Positions 26,830 through 37,657 of a stretch of DNA of 64,000 bases are shown here, piece by piece. Within the stretch, counting starts at the first letter, position 1, and each line of letters opens with the position of its first letter. The DNA lies in assembly GCF_032594935.1 (NCBI RefSeq), contig NZ_CP118734.1:1206001-1270000 (forward strand), read 5' to 3'. The translations under genes and the position numbers were made by a program. The notes below the pieces were generated by a model. That model was not told the DNA's origin. It saw nothing but the letters and a program-made list of their open reading frames with translations, and did no database searches. The stretch comes from Streptococcus sp. 29892 (GTDB lineage: Bacteria > Bacillota > Bacilli > Lactobacillales > Streptococcaceae).

Positions 26830-28617
26830 TTACTCCATTTGTTTTCTTTTCTCGAGCAATTTTTGTAACTCATCGAGGGCAATATCAGCATTTCCTACAT
26901 GGGAATGTTCACGGATTTTCCGTGTTAGGTGTTGATTTTCCTTTCGTAACAATTCCTTGTCACGGCGAAATTCCAATTCTTCAATTTCATTTTGCGCCAC
27001 TTCCTTTGGCAGACGCTCTTCCAAAATCCGATACCAGGCTTGTTGGACGATATCATCTAACTGGGATAAGCCAAAACTACTAATCTCACCTTGATTTTTC
27101 AGTAATTCATACAATACCTGCAATTCCGGTGTCGCAAAATAAAAATCTTCTCGCAAACGAAATTCATTTAAAATATAAGGGTGCTCGACCATACGGTAAA
27201 GCAGGTGATTTTCAGTTCGGATAAGACCTGTCAGCCGGGAAATAGCCTGAACAGGCGGTGCATAGACCTGTTCCTTCTGTTGATGATAGGCTTGCTGACT
27301 TCGTTCCTGTCGCTGATGTAAGCGAACAGCATTCACAGCCTGCTCCACCTGACCATAGTCAAAATCGGATAGGACTTCCGCAACCTTATAAATATAAGAA
27401 TTTTGCGCTGTAATCGACGAAACCCTTGCGATAATCGGAGCAATCCTATCCACAAATTCTATCTGCATTTGTAGATTATCTGGGTTTTCTGGCTTCAGAT
27501 AGTGGATTAAAAATTCCACATCACTAATGCGGGATTTTGTCAAAACCTCTCGCAAGGCTTCTTCAGAATTTCTTTGTAAAAATTCATCAGGGTCCATATT
27601 GTCAGGCAGACTGACAATATCCACCTGAAAATCTCCTAATTCGTCCAAAGCCTTCATGGTAGCTGCCTGTCCGGCCCTGTCACCATCGTAGGTCAGAACG
27701 ATCTTCTTGCAAAACTTGGCCAGATGACCAACGTGCTCTCTAGTCAGAGCAGTTCCCATAGAAGCAACCGCATTTTCAATACCAGCACGGTGGGCCGCAA
27801 TAACATCCAGAAACCCCTCCATCAGATAGACTTCCCGCTGTTTCTTGATGACCGCCTTGGCCTTATCCAAATGATATAGTTCGTAACTTTTATTGAAAAT
27901 AGCTGTGCTACGAGAATTCTTATACTTGGCTAATTGCTTGTTCTGCAGGTCTTTTTCTGTCCAAATCCGACCTGAAAAGGCAATCACTCGACCATATTCA
28001 TCGGTTAGCGGAAACATGATCCGCCCTTGAAAAGCATCGAAAATCATATTCTGCTCACTGGGATTGAAAAGACCCGAATGAAGCAGGCTTTCTTCATCGT
28101 AGTTCTGGGAAAGTTTCTGATAAAGAATATTTTGCCCATCAGGTGCTAAACCTAGTTGAAAATTCTTAATAACTTCATCCGTTAAACCACGCTGATGGAG
28201 ATATTTTCTAGCTTCCTCGCCCATCTTTGTCGTCATCAACAAGGCATGGTAAAACTTTGTCGCATCTTGATGGATATCATAAAGAGCTTGATGTGGATTT
28301 TCCTTCTTAGGCTGAAAATGATTGGTGGATACTTCTACCTGAAACCCAGCTTTTTCTGCCAAAATGGCTACCGCGTCAGTGAAAGAAACACCACGGGTTT
28401 CCTCTATAAATTTAAAAACATCTCCAGACTTACCACAACCAAAACAATGATAGAACTGTTTATCCTCAATGACATTAAAGGAAGGAGTTTTTTCTCCATG
28501 AAAGGGACAAAGACCAAGAAAATTGCGTCCAGCCTTGGTCAAAGCAACTGTTTCACCAATCACATCCACGATATTGAGGGCTTGTTTGATTTCTGTTATT
28601 TTATCTTTTGACAGCAT
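26830..28617 (-). CDS. dnaG: DNA primase
   Basis: This enzyme synthesises RNA primers at the replication fork. It has 595 residues. The CHC2 zinc domain is [13 protein letters not shown]...[12 protein letters not shown] (residues 38-67). The TOPRIM catalytic core includes [30 protein letters not shown] and [12 protein letters not shown] with the acidic metal ligands. A C-terminal helicase-interacting region follows. It is co-transcribed with rpoD downstream. Confidence 0.97.
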   Translation of the reverse strand: MLSKDKITEIKQALNIVDVIGETVALTKAGRNFLGLCPFHGEKTPSFNVIEDKQFYHCFGCGKSGDVFKFIEETRGVSFTDAVAILAEKAGFQVEVSTNHFQPKKENPHQALYDIHQDATKFYHALLMTTKMGEEARKYLHQRGLTDEVIKNFQLGLAPDGQNILYQKLSQNYDEESLLHSGLFNPSEQNMIFDAFQGRIMFPLTDEYGRVIAFSGRIWTEKDLQNKQLAKYKNSRSTAIFNKSYELYHLDKAKAVIKKQREVYLMEGFLDVIAAHRAGIENAVASMGTALTREHVGHLAKFCKKIVLTYDGDRAGQAATMKALDELGDFQVDIVSLPDNMDPDEFLQRNSEEALREVLTKSRISDVEFLIHYLKPENPDNLQMQIEFVDRIAPIIARVSSITAQNSYIYKVAEVLSDFDYGQVEQAVNAVRLHQRQERSQQAYHQQKEQVYAPPVQAISRLTGLIRTENHLLYRMVEHPYILNEFRLREDFYFATPELQVLYELLKNQGEISSFGLSQLDDIVQQAWYRILEERLPKEVAQNEIEELEFRRDKELLRKENQHLTRKIREHSHVGNADIALDELQKLLEKRKQME

Positions 28618-28799
28618 ATATCCTCCTCAACATCCTATTTGCTAATTGAAAAGTGGACACTCTTCCCTTAGTTTAACATATTCTATTTTATACCAAAACT
28701 TGAAAAATGTAAAATTTCTGAAACAAATTGCTTGTAAAATATTTTTTTATGGTTATAATAGATAGAGTAAAATTTTTTATGAAAGGACATATTTAGGAT

Positions 28800-29159
28800 A
28801 TGTTGAAAGATTTAAAAGCGTTTTTGTTCCAAGGTAATGTTATTGACCTTGCAGTTGCAGTAATTTTTGGTGCTGCCTTCAAAGCCATCATCGATTCATT
28901 CGTTGCTGACTTGATTACACCATTGTTGCTTACACCAGCTTTGAAAGCTGCTGGCGCAGATAAAATTGCTGACTTGAGCTGGAATGGTGTTACTTATGGT
29001 AACTTCTTGAGCGCTGTTATCAACTTCTTGATCATCGGTACTGTTTTGTTCTTCATCGTTAAGGCTGCTGAAAAAGCAATGCCTAAGAAAGAAGCAGCTC
29101 CTGCTGGTCCAACTCAAGAAGAATTGCTTGCAGAAATCCGCGACTTGTTGAAAAAATAA
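28800..29159 (+). CDS. mscL: large-conductance mechanosensitive channel
   Basis: MscL opens under membrane tension to release solutes on osmotic downshock. It has 119 residues. The start MLKDLKAFLFQGNVIDLAVAVIFGAAFKAIIDSFVADLITPLL is the N-terminal helix plus TM1. TM2 is FLSAVINFLIIGTVLFFIVKA and a C-terminal helix follows the charged AMPKKEAAP. It is a single-gene unit with its own promoter (TATAAT near 28756) and terminator (29174-29196). Confidence 0.97.
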   Translation: MLKDLKAFLFQGNVIDLAVAVIFGAAFKAIIDSFVADLITPLLLTPALKAAGADKIADLSWNGVTYGNFLSAVINFLIIGTVLFFIVKAAEKAMPKKEAAPAGPTQEELLAEIRDLLKK

Positions 29160-29173
29160 TCAATAAGATAGTG

Positions 29174-29196
29174 AAACAGGCCCTGTGCCTGTTTTT
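29174..29196 (+). terminator. mscL terminator
   Basis: AACAGGC-CCTGT-GCCTGTT followed by a T-run. Confidence 0.85.
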
Positions 29197-29218
29197 CTTT
29201 TGCACTATGACAAAAATA

Positions 29219-29244
29219 AGATGTGAGCCAATACTCACATCTTT
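29219..29244 (-). terminator. galE terminator
   Basis: GATGTGAG pairs with CTCACATC just past the galE stop, with a U-rich leftward flank; AAAAG on the right makes it partly bidirectional. Confidence 0.8.
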
Positions 29245-29246
29245 TC

Positions 29247-30260
29247 TTATCCTTCATATCCATTTGGATTTTTAGACTGCCAGTTCCATGTGTCGCGGCA
29301 CATATCCTCAATCGTTTTCTCTGTTTTCCAGTTGAGTTCTGCTAAAGCCTTGTCTGCATTAGCATAGCAGGTCGCTACATCACCAGGACGACGGTCAACG
29401 ATTTTATAAGGTACCGGTACACCATTCACTTTTTCAAAAGCCTGAACCAGTTCTAAAACACTGGTTCCTTGACCGGAACCAAGGTTATAGGTATGGACAC
29501 CTGCTGTCGTTGAGATTTTTTCCAGCGCCTTGATGTGACCAAGAGCCAAGTCAATGACGTGGATATAGTCACGAACACCTGTTCCATCCACTGTATCATA
29601 GTCATTACCAAAGACGCTGAGTTCTGGACGTTTGCCAACAGCAACTTGAGCCACAAACGGCATAAGGTTGTTTGGAATACCAGCTGGATCTTCACCGATT
29701 AGACCTGATTCATGGGCACCGATTGGGTTGAAATAACGGAGAAGAGCAATGCTCCATTCCTTGTCTGCCACTTCTACATCACGCAGGATTTGTTCCAACA
29801 TGACTTTTGTATAACCATAAGGGTTAGTTGCGCTGGTTGGCATGGTTTCAACTAAAGGCGATGGGTTGTTAAGGCCATAAACCGTTGCGCTGGATGAGAA
29901 GACAATCTTCTTGACACCAAACTCTGCCATAACTTCCACCAAAGCCAAAGTGGACATGATATTATTTTCATAATACATGACTGGTTTTTCAACAGATTCA
30001 CCAACCGCCTTGTAGCCAGCAAAGTGAATTGCTGCCTCAATACTTTCTTTTTCAAAAACCTCACGCAAGGCAACCTTATTTGCTACATCCAATTCATAGA
30101 AAGTTGGACGTTTGCCAGTGATGGTTTCGATACGATCCAAAACCAAAATACTTGAGTTGGAGAGATTATCTACGATGACAACGTCTTTTCCCAACTTCAA
30201 CAACTCCACAACGGTGTGACTACCAATATAGCCAGCTCCACCTGTAACCAAGATACTCAT
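29247..30260 (-). CDS. galE: UDP-glucose 4-epimerase
   Basis: This enzyme interconverts UDP-glucose and UDP-galactose for the Leloir pathway and polysaccharide precursors. It has 337 residues. The NAD motif is GGAGYIGSH (residues 7-15). FSSSATVYG carries the catalytic Ser and YGYTKVMLEQIL the Tyr-xxx-Lys pair. LRYFNPIGAHESGLIGEDP is a UDP-sugar contact box. It stands alone, with no gal operon partners nearby. Confidence 0.97.
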   Translation of the reverse strand: MSILVTGGAGYIGSHTVVELLKLGKDVVIVDNLSNSSILVLDRIETITGKRPTFYELDVANKVALREVFEKESIEAAIHFAGYKAVGESVEKPVMYYENNIMSTLALVEVMAEFGVKKIVFSSSATVYGLNNPSPLVETMPTSATNPYGYTKVMLEQILRDVEVADKEWSIALLRYFNPIGAHESGLIGEDPAGIPNNLMPFVAQVAVGKRPELSVFGNDYDTVDGTGVRDYIHVIDLALGHIKALEKISTTAGVHTYNLGSGQGTSVLELVQAFEKVNGVPVPYKIVDRRPGDVATCYANADKALAELNWKTEKTIEDMCRDTWNWQSKNPNGYEG

Positions 30261-30334
30261 ATAGAACTCCTTTTCACCTGGACAATATTTTATATACTTA
30301 TTATAAGTTAGACAGGCTGAAAAGTAAACAAAAA

Positions 30335-30354
30335 AACAGCCCTCAGGCTGTTCA
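30335..30354 (-). terminator. rpsU terminator
   Basis: AACAGCC-TGAG-GGCTGTT followed by seven U in the leftward direction, just past the rpsU stop. Confidence 0.85.
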
Positions 30355-30361
30355 AATTCAA

Positions 30362-30538
30362 TTAGAATTTTTTACGCTTGCGAGCTGCTTCTGATTTACG
30401 TTTACGTTTTACAGATGGTTTCTCGTAGAATTCGCGTTTGCGTGTTTCTTGAAGAGTACCAGCTTTAGTAACCGCACGTTTGAAACGACGAAGAGCATCA
30501 TCAAGTGATTCGTTCTTGCGTACTACTGTTTTTGACAT
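30362..30538 (-). CDS. rpsU: 30S ribosomal protein bS21
   Basis: This small basic ribosomal protein has 58 residues: [20 protein letters not shown], then a Lys/Arg-rich tail ending [15 protein letters not shown] longer frame of 8 codons exists, but the ATG at 30538 has GAGGGGAG in front. In many bacteria rpsU neighbours dnaG-rpoD; here it is on the same strand about 1.7 kb away with mscL and galE between. Confidence 0.97.
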
Positions 30539-30621
30539 TATTTTCACTCCCCTCAATTTCAAAGTCTTACTTATTTTACTGTAAATTCACCACATTGTCA
30601 AGAGGTTTTTCTTGGCTAATG

Positions 30622-31236
30622 TTATTTTTTAACCATCCTAAGCCACAGCAAAGAGAGCACTTCATATAGGATGAAAAAGAGAATAAAGCAATGAAGGAAA
30701 AAATCCTGTGGAAGTATATAAATAACCGGATCTTTCAGCGGGTCAAAGAGCCAGGTCGAATCACCAGGAAAGAGCAGATGATGGAAGAGGACAAAAAAGC
30801 TATCAAAACCAATCAGCATGCCCATCACTGCAATCATCACTGGAGCAAGAGCCATCCACATAAAAACAGTTCGATAGAGTTTTCCATATCCTTTTCGCAC
30901 CACTTCTTTCCAAAAATAGAAAACCGCAGGCAAACTAATCAGGAAAATAACCTGTGCCAGATGAAAGAGACCTTTCACATCCGCAAAATGTTTCAGACCA
31001 TCAGCTGAAGAGGAAAAATTTGGCATGTCTAAAACACTTGCAAATGGATTGGTCAGATAGTTCATCAAGATATTAAAATTATAGGAAATATCTGATGACT
31101 TCATGTAAACAACTTTTTCCAACCCTAAAAAAGAAATCTCAAGCGGATAAACTAGCCAAGCTAGATAGATGGTTCCTAGAACTGCTGCCGACAAGACAAA
31201 TAAAATCGTTCCGATAATCTGTAACTTAGTTCTCAT
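30622..31236 (-). CDS. TIGR01906-type integral membrane protein
   Basis: This is a 204-residue protein with about four hydrophobic segments: [64 protein letters not shown] and [21 protein letters not shown]. It resembles the streptococcal/lactobacillar TIGR01906 family of unknown function. The ATG at 31236 has GGAG 7 nt upstream and overlaps the HAD gene by 11 bp, so the two are translationally coupled. Confidence 0.8.
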   Translation of the reverse strand: MRTKLQIIGTILFVLSAAVLGTIYLAWLVYPLEISFLGLEKVVYMKSSDISYNFNILMNYLTNPFASVLDMPNFSSSADGLKHFADVKGLFHLAQVIFLISLPAVFYFWKEVVRKGYGKLYRTVFMWMALAPVMIAVMGMLIGFDSFFVLFHHLLFPGDSTWLFDPLKDPVIYILPQDFFLHCFILFFILYEVLSLLWLRMVKK

Positions 31237-31999
31237 CAAAACTCCATTCATCTAGGCTGTTGAGGACATGGGTCGGAGCAAGGGGCAAGCCTTCTACTTC
31301 TTCTGGCTTGGTAAATCCAGTCAAGACTAAAAGAGTTGGAAATCCATTGTCAATCCCTGCACGAATATCCGTCAGGTAGTTATCCCCCACCATAACCGTT
31401 TGACTGCGTTCTGTTCCTAAAATCTCCAGAGCTTTGTCCATGATAATGGCTTCAGGCTTGCCAATAAAGATCGGCTCAACACGGGTAGCAGCTTTCAAGA
31501 GTGCAATCAATGAACCAGCACCCGGCAGGTGACCTCGCTCCGTCGGAATGTTCAAATCAGGATTGGTACCAATAAAGGTCGCCCCCTTTTGAATAGCCAA
31601 GGTAGCAATAGTCAGTTTTTCATAGGTTAACTGAGTATCCAAACCGACAACAACATAGGCTGGATTTTCCGTATCTTCCACATAACCTGCCTCAAAAATA
31701 GCAGATTTGAGCCCGTCCTCGCCGATAACATAGGCGGTCTTTTCCCGCCCCAAGTCATTCATGTAGTCCACAGTAGCCAGACTGGCTGTATAGATGGCTT
31801 CAAGCGGTGTCTCAATGTTAAAATTCTCCGCCAACATAGCTTGTACCGTTTCAGGACGACGGGTGGTATTGTTGGTCACAAATAGATAGGGAATGTTGCG
31901 CTCCTGCAATCCATGAATAAACCGTTCACCAGCTGGAATTCGTTTCTTCCCCTCATAAATCGTTCCGTCTAAATCAATCAAATAGCCTTGATAGGTCAT
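31226..31999 (-). CDS. HAD-superfamily sugar phosphatase (NagD-like, TIGR01457)
   Basis: This is a 257-residue HAD hydrolase with a C2 cap. Motif I is DLDGTIYEG (nucleophile Asp9), motif II is VTNNTT, and motifs III/IV are [14 protein letters not shown] and [13 protein letters not shown]. Family members dephosphorylate small sugar or nucleotide phosphates; the exact substrate is unknown. It sits in a five-gene run with hemW, thioesterase, NUDIX and the membrane protein. Confidence 0.9.
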   Translation of the reverse strand: MTYQGYLIDLDGTIYEGKKRIPAGERFIHGLQERNIPYLFVTNNTTRRPETVQAMLAENFNIETPLEAIYTASLATVDYMNDLGREKTAYVIGEDGLKSAIFEAGYVEDTENPAYVVVGLDTQLTYEKLTIATLAIQKGATFIGTNPDLNIPTERGHLPGAGSLIALLKAATRVEPIFIGKPEAIIMDKALEILGTERSQTVMVGDNYLTDIRAGIDNGFPTLLVLTGFTKPEEVEGLPLAPTHVLNSLDEWSFDEN

Positions 32000-32008
32000 G
32001 CTTTCTCC

Positions 32009-32626
32009 TTAATCAAATCGTGTTTCCCAGTGCTCAGATCGACTGGCTTCCAAGCAAAGCGCTAATTGTTCTGGTGTATTTTTCCCAAGCGAGAGCGGTG
32101 GTAAGTCATCCAGACTGAAAAAGCCACTGGCAACTGTTTCCGAATTGGGCTGAAACTTCCCGCCAAGAAGACGACATAGAATGAAGACCTTGGTCACGCG
32201 GTGGGCAGACTTGGCAGGATTGTTCTTGTGCTTGTCCAAAATCGCAACGACTCGCAGAGCCTCCACATCCAGCCCCGCTTCTTCCTTGACTTCCTTGACT
32301 ACATTGTCCTTGACAGACTGGTCCACATCGCACCAACCACCTGGTAAAGACCAGAGCCCATCGTTTTCCTGGACAAGTAGGATTTTATCCTCTTGGAAAA
32401 TAGCTGCGCGGGTATCCAACTTAGGTGTCTGATAGCCTGTTTCATTGCAAAACAAGTCATTCACCACTTCCAAGGGCTGCCCAGACGGCTCCACCAACAT
32501 TTCTGCCGCAATCTGTCTGATTTCTTCGAAACGCTCCATGTCATAAACATCTTTTCCATAGGCCAAACCTGTCTGAGCCAAGGCCTGTAAACGTACGGCC
32601 CATTCCAACCACTTATCCTGCGACAT
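32009..32626 (-). CDS. NUDIX hydrolase
   Basis: This is a 205-residue protein. An N-terminal helical region (residues 1-60, DKWLEWAVRLQALAQTGLAY) typical of ADP-ribose-pyrophosphatase relatives precedes the NUDIX fold. The box reads GGWCDVDQ...KEVKEEAGL. Compared with GX5EX7REUXEEXGU, the first Glu is replaced and the Arg is Lys, as also seen in YjhB-type proteins. Nucleoside diphosphate derivatives are the likely substrates. It overlaps the thioesterase gene by 14 bp. Confidence 0.88.
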   Translation of the reverse strand: MSQDKWLEWAVRLQALAQTGLAYGKDVYDMERFEEIRQIAAEMLVEPSGQPLEVVNDLFCNETGYQTPKLDTRAAIFQEDKILLVQENDGLWSLPGGWCDVDQSVKDNVVKEVKEEAGLDVEALRVVAILDKHKNNPAKSAHRVTKVFILCRLLGGKFQPNSETVASGFFSLDDLPPLSLGKNTPEQLALCLEASRSEHWETRFD

Positions 32627-33353
32627 GATCTTCCCTCCATTCTATGACAGCTTGCGCATGGATATGCCCATCTACCACGATCTCATGCTGGCTGATGCCA
32701 TCTACTGCCACCATGCGTGAACTCACCAAGCTAGTCGCCTCTACCTCCTTGAGATACTTGAGTTGGATTTTTTTAGGGACATGGCAGAGCAGAAAATCAT
32801 AGCCCAGTGCTTCATACATCCATTCCAGATACTTGCCATTATTGACATGCCCATTCATATCCAAGTCAAAATAGCGAACAGGAAATTCTTGAACAGATGG
32901 ATTTTCCAAGAGCTGATACTTAGGAGCCCGAGGCAATTTCTTGACCTGCTCAGACTGATAGGGTGCAATCAAGGCTTCTGGCACAGGCGCCACCTTGCGA
33001 GTTTCAAAATCAATCAGAACAAAATAACAAAGAATATCCAACAAGAGATTGCCGGCCTCATCATAGATATAAAACATCCGATGACAGAAAAACTTGTTAT
33101 AGGCAACCGCTTCTGTTTTAATGGTAATGGATTCATTGTACTTGGGTAGGGCTTGAATAGTCAGTTCATAGTCTGTCACCACCCAAATCAAGCCAAATTC
33201 CTGAAAAACATAGAGATCACTGCGACCCAGTTCCTCTGACTGTCGCCCTGACACGCCAAGACAGTAGGAAATCAAGTCGGGCAGTTTGATGTCTTGTTTA
33301 ACATCCACCATATCAAAAGGAATGGTGAACTCTTCTTGGTAGCTTAGTCCCAT
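32613..33353 (-). CDS. acyl-ACP thioesterase
   Basis: This is a 246-residue protein made of two hotdog domains in FatA/FatB style. The start MGLSYQEEFTIPFDMVDVKQDIKL and DLYVFQEFGLIWVVTDYELTI are family features. The second domain contains VRYFDLDMNGHVNNGKYLEWMYEAL, with the catalytic Asp-Asn-His cluster. It releases fatty acids from acyl carrier protein and so influences membrane lipid composition. It lies 12 bp after hemW. Confidence 0.92.
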   Translation of the reverse strand: MGLSYQEEFTIPFDMVDVKQDIKLPDLISYCLGVSGRQSEELGRSDLYVFQEFGLIWVVTDYELTIQALPKYNESITIKTEAVAYNKFFCHRMFYIYDEAGNLLLDILCYFVLIDFETRKVAPVPEALIAPYQSEQVKKLPRAPKYQLLENPSVQEFPVRYFDLDMNGHVNNGKYLEWMYEALGYDFLLCHVPKKIQLKYLKEVEATSLVSSRMVAVDGISQHEIVVDGHIHAQAVIEWREDHVAG

Positions 33354-33365
33354 TGTGTCCTCTTT

Positions 33366-34502
33366 CTAATCTTCTATAATGAAACGCTCAGCAACTGTGT
33401 CGCCTAGGAACAACCCTTTTTTGGTCATCCGAAGCCAACGGTCTTCCTCTTGTAAGAGACCTTCATTTTTCAAGTCCCTGACCACCTGACCATAGCGGTC
33501 TTCAAAGGAGATACCAAACTTTTCCTCAAATCGCTCGATGGACACGCCAGTTTTTTTCCGTAGCCCTAAAAACATCTCTTCTTCCATCTGCTCGGTCTGG
33601 CTGAGGAATTCTTCATGCAAACGAGAATGACCTTTTTCGCGGATGGATTTGAGGTAGTGCTGGATAGGGCCGCGATTGCGGTAGCGCATGCCGTCGATGT
33701 AGCCCGAAGCCCCTGCTCCCAAGCCGTAATACTCGGAGTTGTCCCAGTACATGAGGTTGTGGCGGCTTTCAAAGCCGGGCTTGGTGAAGTTGGAAATCTC
33801 ATAATGCTCGAAGCCGTTTTTCTCCAACTCCTGAAGAATATAGTCGAACATATCGGACTCCACATCTTCGTTGGGTAGATGAAGATTGCCACGACGCTGA
33901 CGGTTCATGAAGACCGTATGATTTTCCAAAATCAAGCTATAGAGGCTCATGTGGGGAATGCCCAGCTCCAAGGCCTTGGCGACATTATCGACCACCTGCT
34001 CCATGGTCTGACCAGGCAGGGCATAAATCAGGTCAATGGAAATGTTGTGGAACCCAGCTTCCTTGAGGGCAGCAATGGTTTCATAAATCTGGGCCTGATT
34101 ATGGCTACGACCGATTTTTTTCAACATCCGATCGTCAAAGGTCTGGACACCTAGCGACACCCGATTGCACTTGGATTTTTTTAGTACTGCAATCTTGTCT
34201 GCCGTCAAGTCACCAGGATTGGCCTCAATGGTAAATTCTTCTAGCTCCGACAAGTCCAGCAAGTCCTCCAGATTGGTCAAAAGGTAATCCAACTGGTCTG
34301 CCGAGAGAGCCGACGGTGTTCCGCCTCCGATGTAGAGGGTCTTAAGGGCTGGCAGGTCGTAAAACTTGACCTCTTCCATAAGGGCTGCCAAATACTCATC
34401 AACAGGCTGGTTCTTGATAAATACCTTGGAAAAGTCACAGTAGTAACAAATTTGGGTACAAAATGGAATGTGGATATAGGCAGATGTCGGTCGTTTTTTC
34501 AT
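33366..34502 (-). CDS. hemW: radical SAM heme chaperone HemW
   Basis: This is a 378-residue radical-SAM protein. The 4Fe-4S motif is C-TQI-C-YY-C in HIPFCTQICYYCDF (residues 13-26). LYIGGGTPSAL, NRVSLGVQTFDDRML and DLIYALPGQTMEQV follow, as in HemW and HemN. The length fits HemW, which inserts heme rather than oxidising coproporphyrinogen; a true HemN would be longer. It heads the operon running toward the TIGR01906 gene. Confidence 0.93.
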   Translation of the reverse strand: MKKRPTSAYIHIPFCTQICYYCDFSKVFIKNQPVDEYLAALMEEVKFYDLPALKTLYIGGGTPSALSADQLDYLLTNLEDLLDLSELEEFTIEANPGDLTADKIAVLKKSKCNRVSLGVQTFDDRMLKKIGRSHNQAQIYETIAALKEAGFHNISIDLIYALPGQTMEQVVDNVAKALELGIPHMSLYSLILENHTVFMNRQRRGNLHLPNEDVESDMFDYILQELEKNGFEHYEISNFTKPGFESRHNLMYWDNSEYYGLGAGASGYIDGMRYRNRGPIQHYLKSIREKGHSRLHEEFLSQTEQMEEEMFLGLRKKTGVSIERFEEKFGISFEDRYGQVVRDLKNEGLLQEEDRWLRMTKKGLFLGDTVAERFIIED

Positions 34503-34598
34503 AAGAACTATTATAGCATACTGTCAGTGAAATTATTTTCTAGATACTTTATCCTCCCCCTCAAATAATGATATAATGAAATAAAAAGGAGGCCCTCT

Positions 34599-35177
34599 AT
34601 GAGAAAAGAAGCTATCTATGACTGTATTAACCTGATCCTGTCATTTCTGCTCTGTCGCTGGCTCTTCATGACCTTTCTCTTTTACCAGTTCACGGCCATA
34701 TTCATGACGATTGATTTTTGGCCGACACTTGCCGCAATCCTGTTAATGACCGGGTTTTGCTTTACCCTATTTCGACTTGTCTATAAGCCCCACATTTCGC
34801 GACTGACACTTTGGTTTTTCTACGCTTGCTACGGGCTTCTGCTAGTCTATCTTCTCTTTTTCAAAAGCATGGGCATCCAAGGTGTCAACTTGGATCTCCT
34901 TAGCACCTTCTCTCAAGACCTATTTCTCAATCCTGCTATATTGGTCTTTAATCTCTTACTCTTTTTACCACTTGGGTTGCTCTTTTCATTTTCTTGGAAA
35001 AAACTTTCTCTCTTTGTTGGGGCCATATTGCTAGTTGAAGCATGTCAATTCTTCTTTTCACTGGGCTTCTTTGACCTTGGTGACATCTTGCTCAACACCT
35101 CTGGTTTTGCCCTTGGAAACTTCCTGGGACAATCCGCAATCTCTCAATCTTTTAAAAATAGAATACAGAAAAAATGA
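34599..35177 (+). CDS. VanZ-like membrane protein
   Basis: This is a 192-residue protein with about five transmembrane segments. The VanZ core appears as NPAILVFNLLLFLPLGLLFSF and LLVEACQFFFSLGFFDLGDILLNTSGFALGNFLG. Members include VanZ (teicoplanin resistance) but most are of unknown role. It has a strong AAGGAGG site and TATAAT 24 bp before it, and forms a single-gene unit. Confidence 0.85.
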   Translation: MRKEAIYDCINLILSFLLCRWLFMTFLFYQFTAIFMTIDFWPTLAAILLMTGFCFTLFRLVYKPHISRLTLWFFYACYGLLLVYLLFFKSMGIQGVNLDLLSTFSQDLFLNPAILVFNLLLFLPLGLLFSFSWKKLSLFVGAILLVEACQFFFSLGFFDLGDILLNTSGFALGNFLGQSAISQSFKNRIQKK

Positions 35178-35198
35178 CCCCGCAAGGTCATTTTTAAT
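35171..35198. terminator. terminator between the VanZ-like gene and malP
   Basis: AAAATGACC-CCGCAA-GGTCATTTTT overlaps the VanZ-like stop and lies 10 bp from the malP stop; both flanks suit bidirectional use. Confidence 0.8.
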
Positions 35199-35207
35199 TT
35201 ATATTAT

Positions 35208-37475
35208 TTACTTAGCTTCCAAATGCCAGATATCTTCATTGTACTGTTGGATAGTACGGTCAGATGAGAAGAATCCTGCTTTGGCGATGTTAACGATGAC
35301 TTTGTCCAACCAGCTGTCACGGTCTTCGTAATCTGCCAACATTCTTTCCTTAGTTTCAATGTAGTCTTCTAAGTCTAGCAAGGTCATGAAGTGGTCATTA
35401 TGCTTGAGGTTGTCCTGCAAGCGCCATAGACGTTCATCAATACCACCAGCATGACGAATGGTATCAGATGTGATGAAATCAATCAATGGACGGATAGCAT
35501 CTCGTTCGTAGAATGCATATGGATGGTAAGTTCCATTTGCATAGTGGTCAATAACAGTTTGGCTATCTTGACCGAAAATATAGATATTTTCATCACCGAC
35601 CAACTCATGAATTTCCACGTTTGCACCGTCGTCTGTACCGATAGTTAAGGCGCCGTTGAGCATGAATTTCATATTACCAGTACCTGATGCTTCTTTAGAC
35701 GCAAGAGAAATCTGTTCTGAAATATCTGCCGCTGGGATGATGAAGCTTGCTTCGGTTACATTGTAGTTTTCAATCATAACCAGCTGCAAGTGTGGTGCCA
35801 CTTCTGGATCATTTTTAATAACCTGTGACAAGACCAAAATCAAGTGAATGATGTCTTGGGCAGTTGTGTAGGCTGGAGCTGCCTTTCCACCGAAGAAGAC
35901 AGTCAGTGGACGAGTTGGAATATTGCCAGCCTTGATATCCAGATACTTATGGATCACATAGAGGACATTCATCTGTTGACGCTTGTACTCGTGCATGCGC
36001 TTGATTTGTACATCAAAGATGGACTCTGGATTGACATGTACACCTTGAGTTTTGGCAATATGACGTTGTAGTTTACGCTTGTTGTGCTGCTTGGTTTCTT
36101 CCAACCATTTCTTCAATTCTTTACTATCTTTGTGGTCCAAGAGTTTTTCCAACTCGCTAGCATCGTGGTGGTATCCATGTCCAAGCAAACCATCCAGGTA
36201 GCTAGCTAGGCTTGGGTTAGCATGCATGAGCCAACGGCGGAAGGTAATACCATTTGTCTTGTTGTTAAACTTCTCTGGATAGAGCTCGTAGAAGGCTTTC
36301 AACTCAGAAGTTTTCAAAATCTCTGTATGGAGGGCTGCCACACCGTTGATAGAGTATCCATAGTGAATATCCATGTGGGCCATATGGACACGACCATGCT
36401 CATCGATGATATTAACGGCTGGGTCATTTTTCACCTCTTTTGCTCGACGGTCCAATTCCTCGATAAATGGCACCAAGTGTGGCACCACACGATTCAAGAA
36501 ATCAAGTGGCCATTTTTCAAGGGCTTCTGACAAGATAGTATGGTTAGTATAGGCAGTCATCTTCTTAACAATTTCGATTGCCTCATCAAAGGAAATGCCA
36601 CGAAGCTCCAACAATCGAATCAATTCTGGAATAACTAGCGATGGGTGGGTATCATTGATTTGCACTACTGCATAGTCTGGCAAGTCATGGAGGTTTGAAC
36701 CTTTGGCTACTGCTTCGTCAATCAAGAGTTGGGCTGCGTTTGACACCATGAAATATTGCTGGAAGATACGGAGAACTTTACCTTCATCCGTTGAATCATC
36801 TGGGTAAAGAAAGAGAGTTAAGTTGCGGAAAATGTCTTCCTTGTCAAATTCAATCCCATCGTAGATGATATTGTCATCAACAGAACCAAGGTCAAACAAG
36901 CGCAGACGATTCTTACGCTCTGTCTTATAACCAGGTACATCGATATCGTACAACTTAGACGTCAAAGTAAAGTTAGCGAAAGGTACTTGATAAGAAATTG
37001 GTGACTCGGTCAACCAAGAGCGTGGCGTAATCCATTCATTTGGCACTGCCGATTGTTGGTGGTATTCAAACAACTGACGGAAAAGACCGAAGTGGTAGTT
37101 AAGACCAACACCATCTCCGTTAAGACCAAGACTAGCAATGGAATCAAGGAAGCAGGCTGCCAAACGACCCAAACCACCGTTACCAAGAGATGGCTCCATC
37201 TCCACATCTTCAATGGCAATCAAGTCCTTACCTGCAGCTGCTAACTGGCTTTTCACCTCATCATAAACACCCAAGTTAATCAAGTTGTTAGACAAGAGTT
37301 TACCAATCAAGAATTCCGCAGAAATGTAGTAGACTTTTTTCTTCTGCTCATTGGTGTATTTTGCTTCACTCTGTTGCTTTGTAAATGCGAGCAAAGCATA
37401 ATAAAGTTCATGGTCGGAACAGTCCTCGATACGCTTGGCATACATGGATTGGACAAAATTTTGTAAGTTAATCAC
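35208..37475 (-). CDS. malP: glycogen/maltodextrin phosphorylase
   Basis: This enzyme releases glucose-1-phosphate from alpha-1,4 glucans. It has 755 residues, the short bacterial MalP/GlgP type. Conserved blocks include [35 protein letters not shown], and [12 protein letters not shown]. The PLP region is [25 protein letters not shown]. The start is GTG, supported by AAGGAG 8 nt upstream. No malQ, malX or glg genes flank it here. Two cre/MalR-like palindromes lie in its promoter region. Confidence 0.95.
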   Translation of the reverse strand: MINLQNFVQSMYAKRIEDCSDHELYYALLAFTKQQSEAKYTNEQKKKVYYISAEFLIGKLLSNNLINLGVYDEVKSQLAAAGKDLIAIEDVEMEPSLGNGGLGRLAACFLDSIASLGLNGDGVGLNYHFGLFRQLFEYHQQSAVPNEWITPRSWLTESPISYQVPFANFTLTSKLYDIDVPGYKTERKNRLRLFDLGSVDDNIIYDGIEFDKEDIFRNLTLFLYPDDSTDEGKVLRIFQQYFMVSNAAQLLIDEAVAKGSNLHDLPDYAVVQINDTHPSLVIPELIRLLELRGISFDEAIEIVKKMTAYTNHTILSEALEKWPLDFLNRVVPHLVPFIEELDRRAKEVKNDPAVNIIDEHGRVHMAHMDIHYGYSINGVAALHTEILKTSELKAFYELYPEKFNNKTNGITFRRWLMHANPSLASYLDGLLGHGYHHDASELEKLLDHKDSKELKKWLEETKQHNKRKLQRHIAKTQGVHVNPESIFDVQIKRMHEYKRQQMNVLYVIHKYLDIKAGNIPTRPLTVFFGGKAAPAYTTAQDIIHLILVLSQVIKNDPEVAPHLQLVMIENYNVTEASFIIPAADISEQISLASKEASGTGNMKFMLNGALTIGTDDGANVEIHELVGDENIYIFGQDSQTVIDHYANGTYHPYAFYERDAIRPLIDFITSDTIRHAGGIDERLWRLQDNLKHNDHFMTLLDLEDYIETKERMLADYEDRDSWLDKVIVNIAKAGFFSSDRTIQQYNEDIWHLEAK

Positions 37476-37510
37476 TGCTTATCTCCTTTTGTATATGTTA
37501 ATGTAATCAT

Positions 37511-37547
37511 TCAGAAACGTTTCTTATTTTTTTGTAAACGTTTTCTA
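37511..37547 (-). promoter_or_regulatory. twin cre/MalR-like operators before malP
   Basis: AGAAACGTTTCT (in 37511-37526) and TTGTAAACGTTTTCTA (37532-37547) both have the AAACGTTT core of LacI-family operators and start 21 bp apart. The second differs from the CcpA cre consensus at one position. CcpA or MalR control of the phosphorylase is likely. Confidence 0.6.
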
Positions 37548-37572
37548 TATGATAATTATACCCTATTTAACG

Positions 37573-37618
37573 AAAAAAGGCAAGCTATTATACCATCCTG
37601 TATATAGTTCGCCTTTTT
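37573..37618. terminator. terminator downstream of the HIRAN gene remnant
   Basis: AAAAAAGGC pairs with GCCTTTTT through a long, mostly A/T stem including CTAT/ATAG. Confidence 0.7.
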
Positions 37619-37657
37619 ATTTTATAGCATTCAGAATGGACTGATTAGCCCTGTCCC

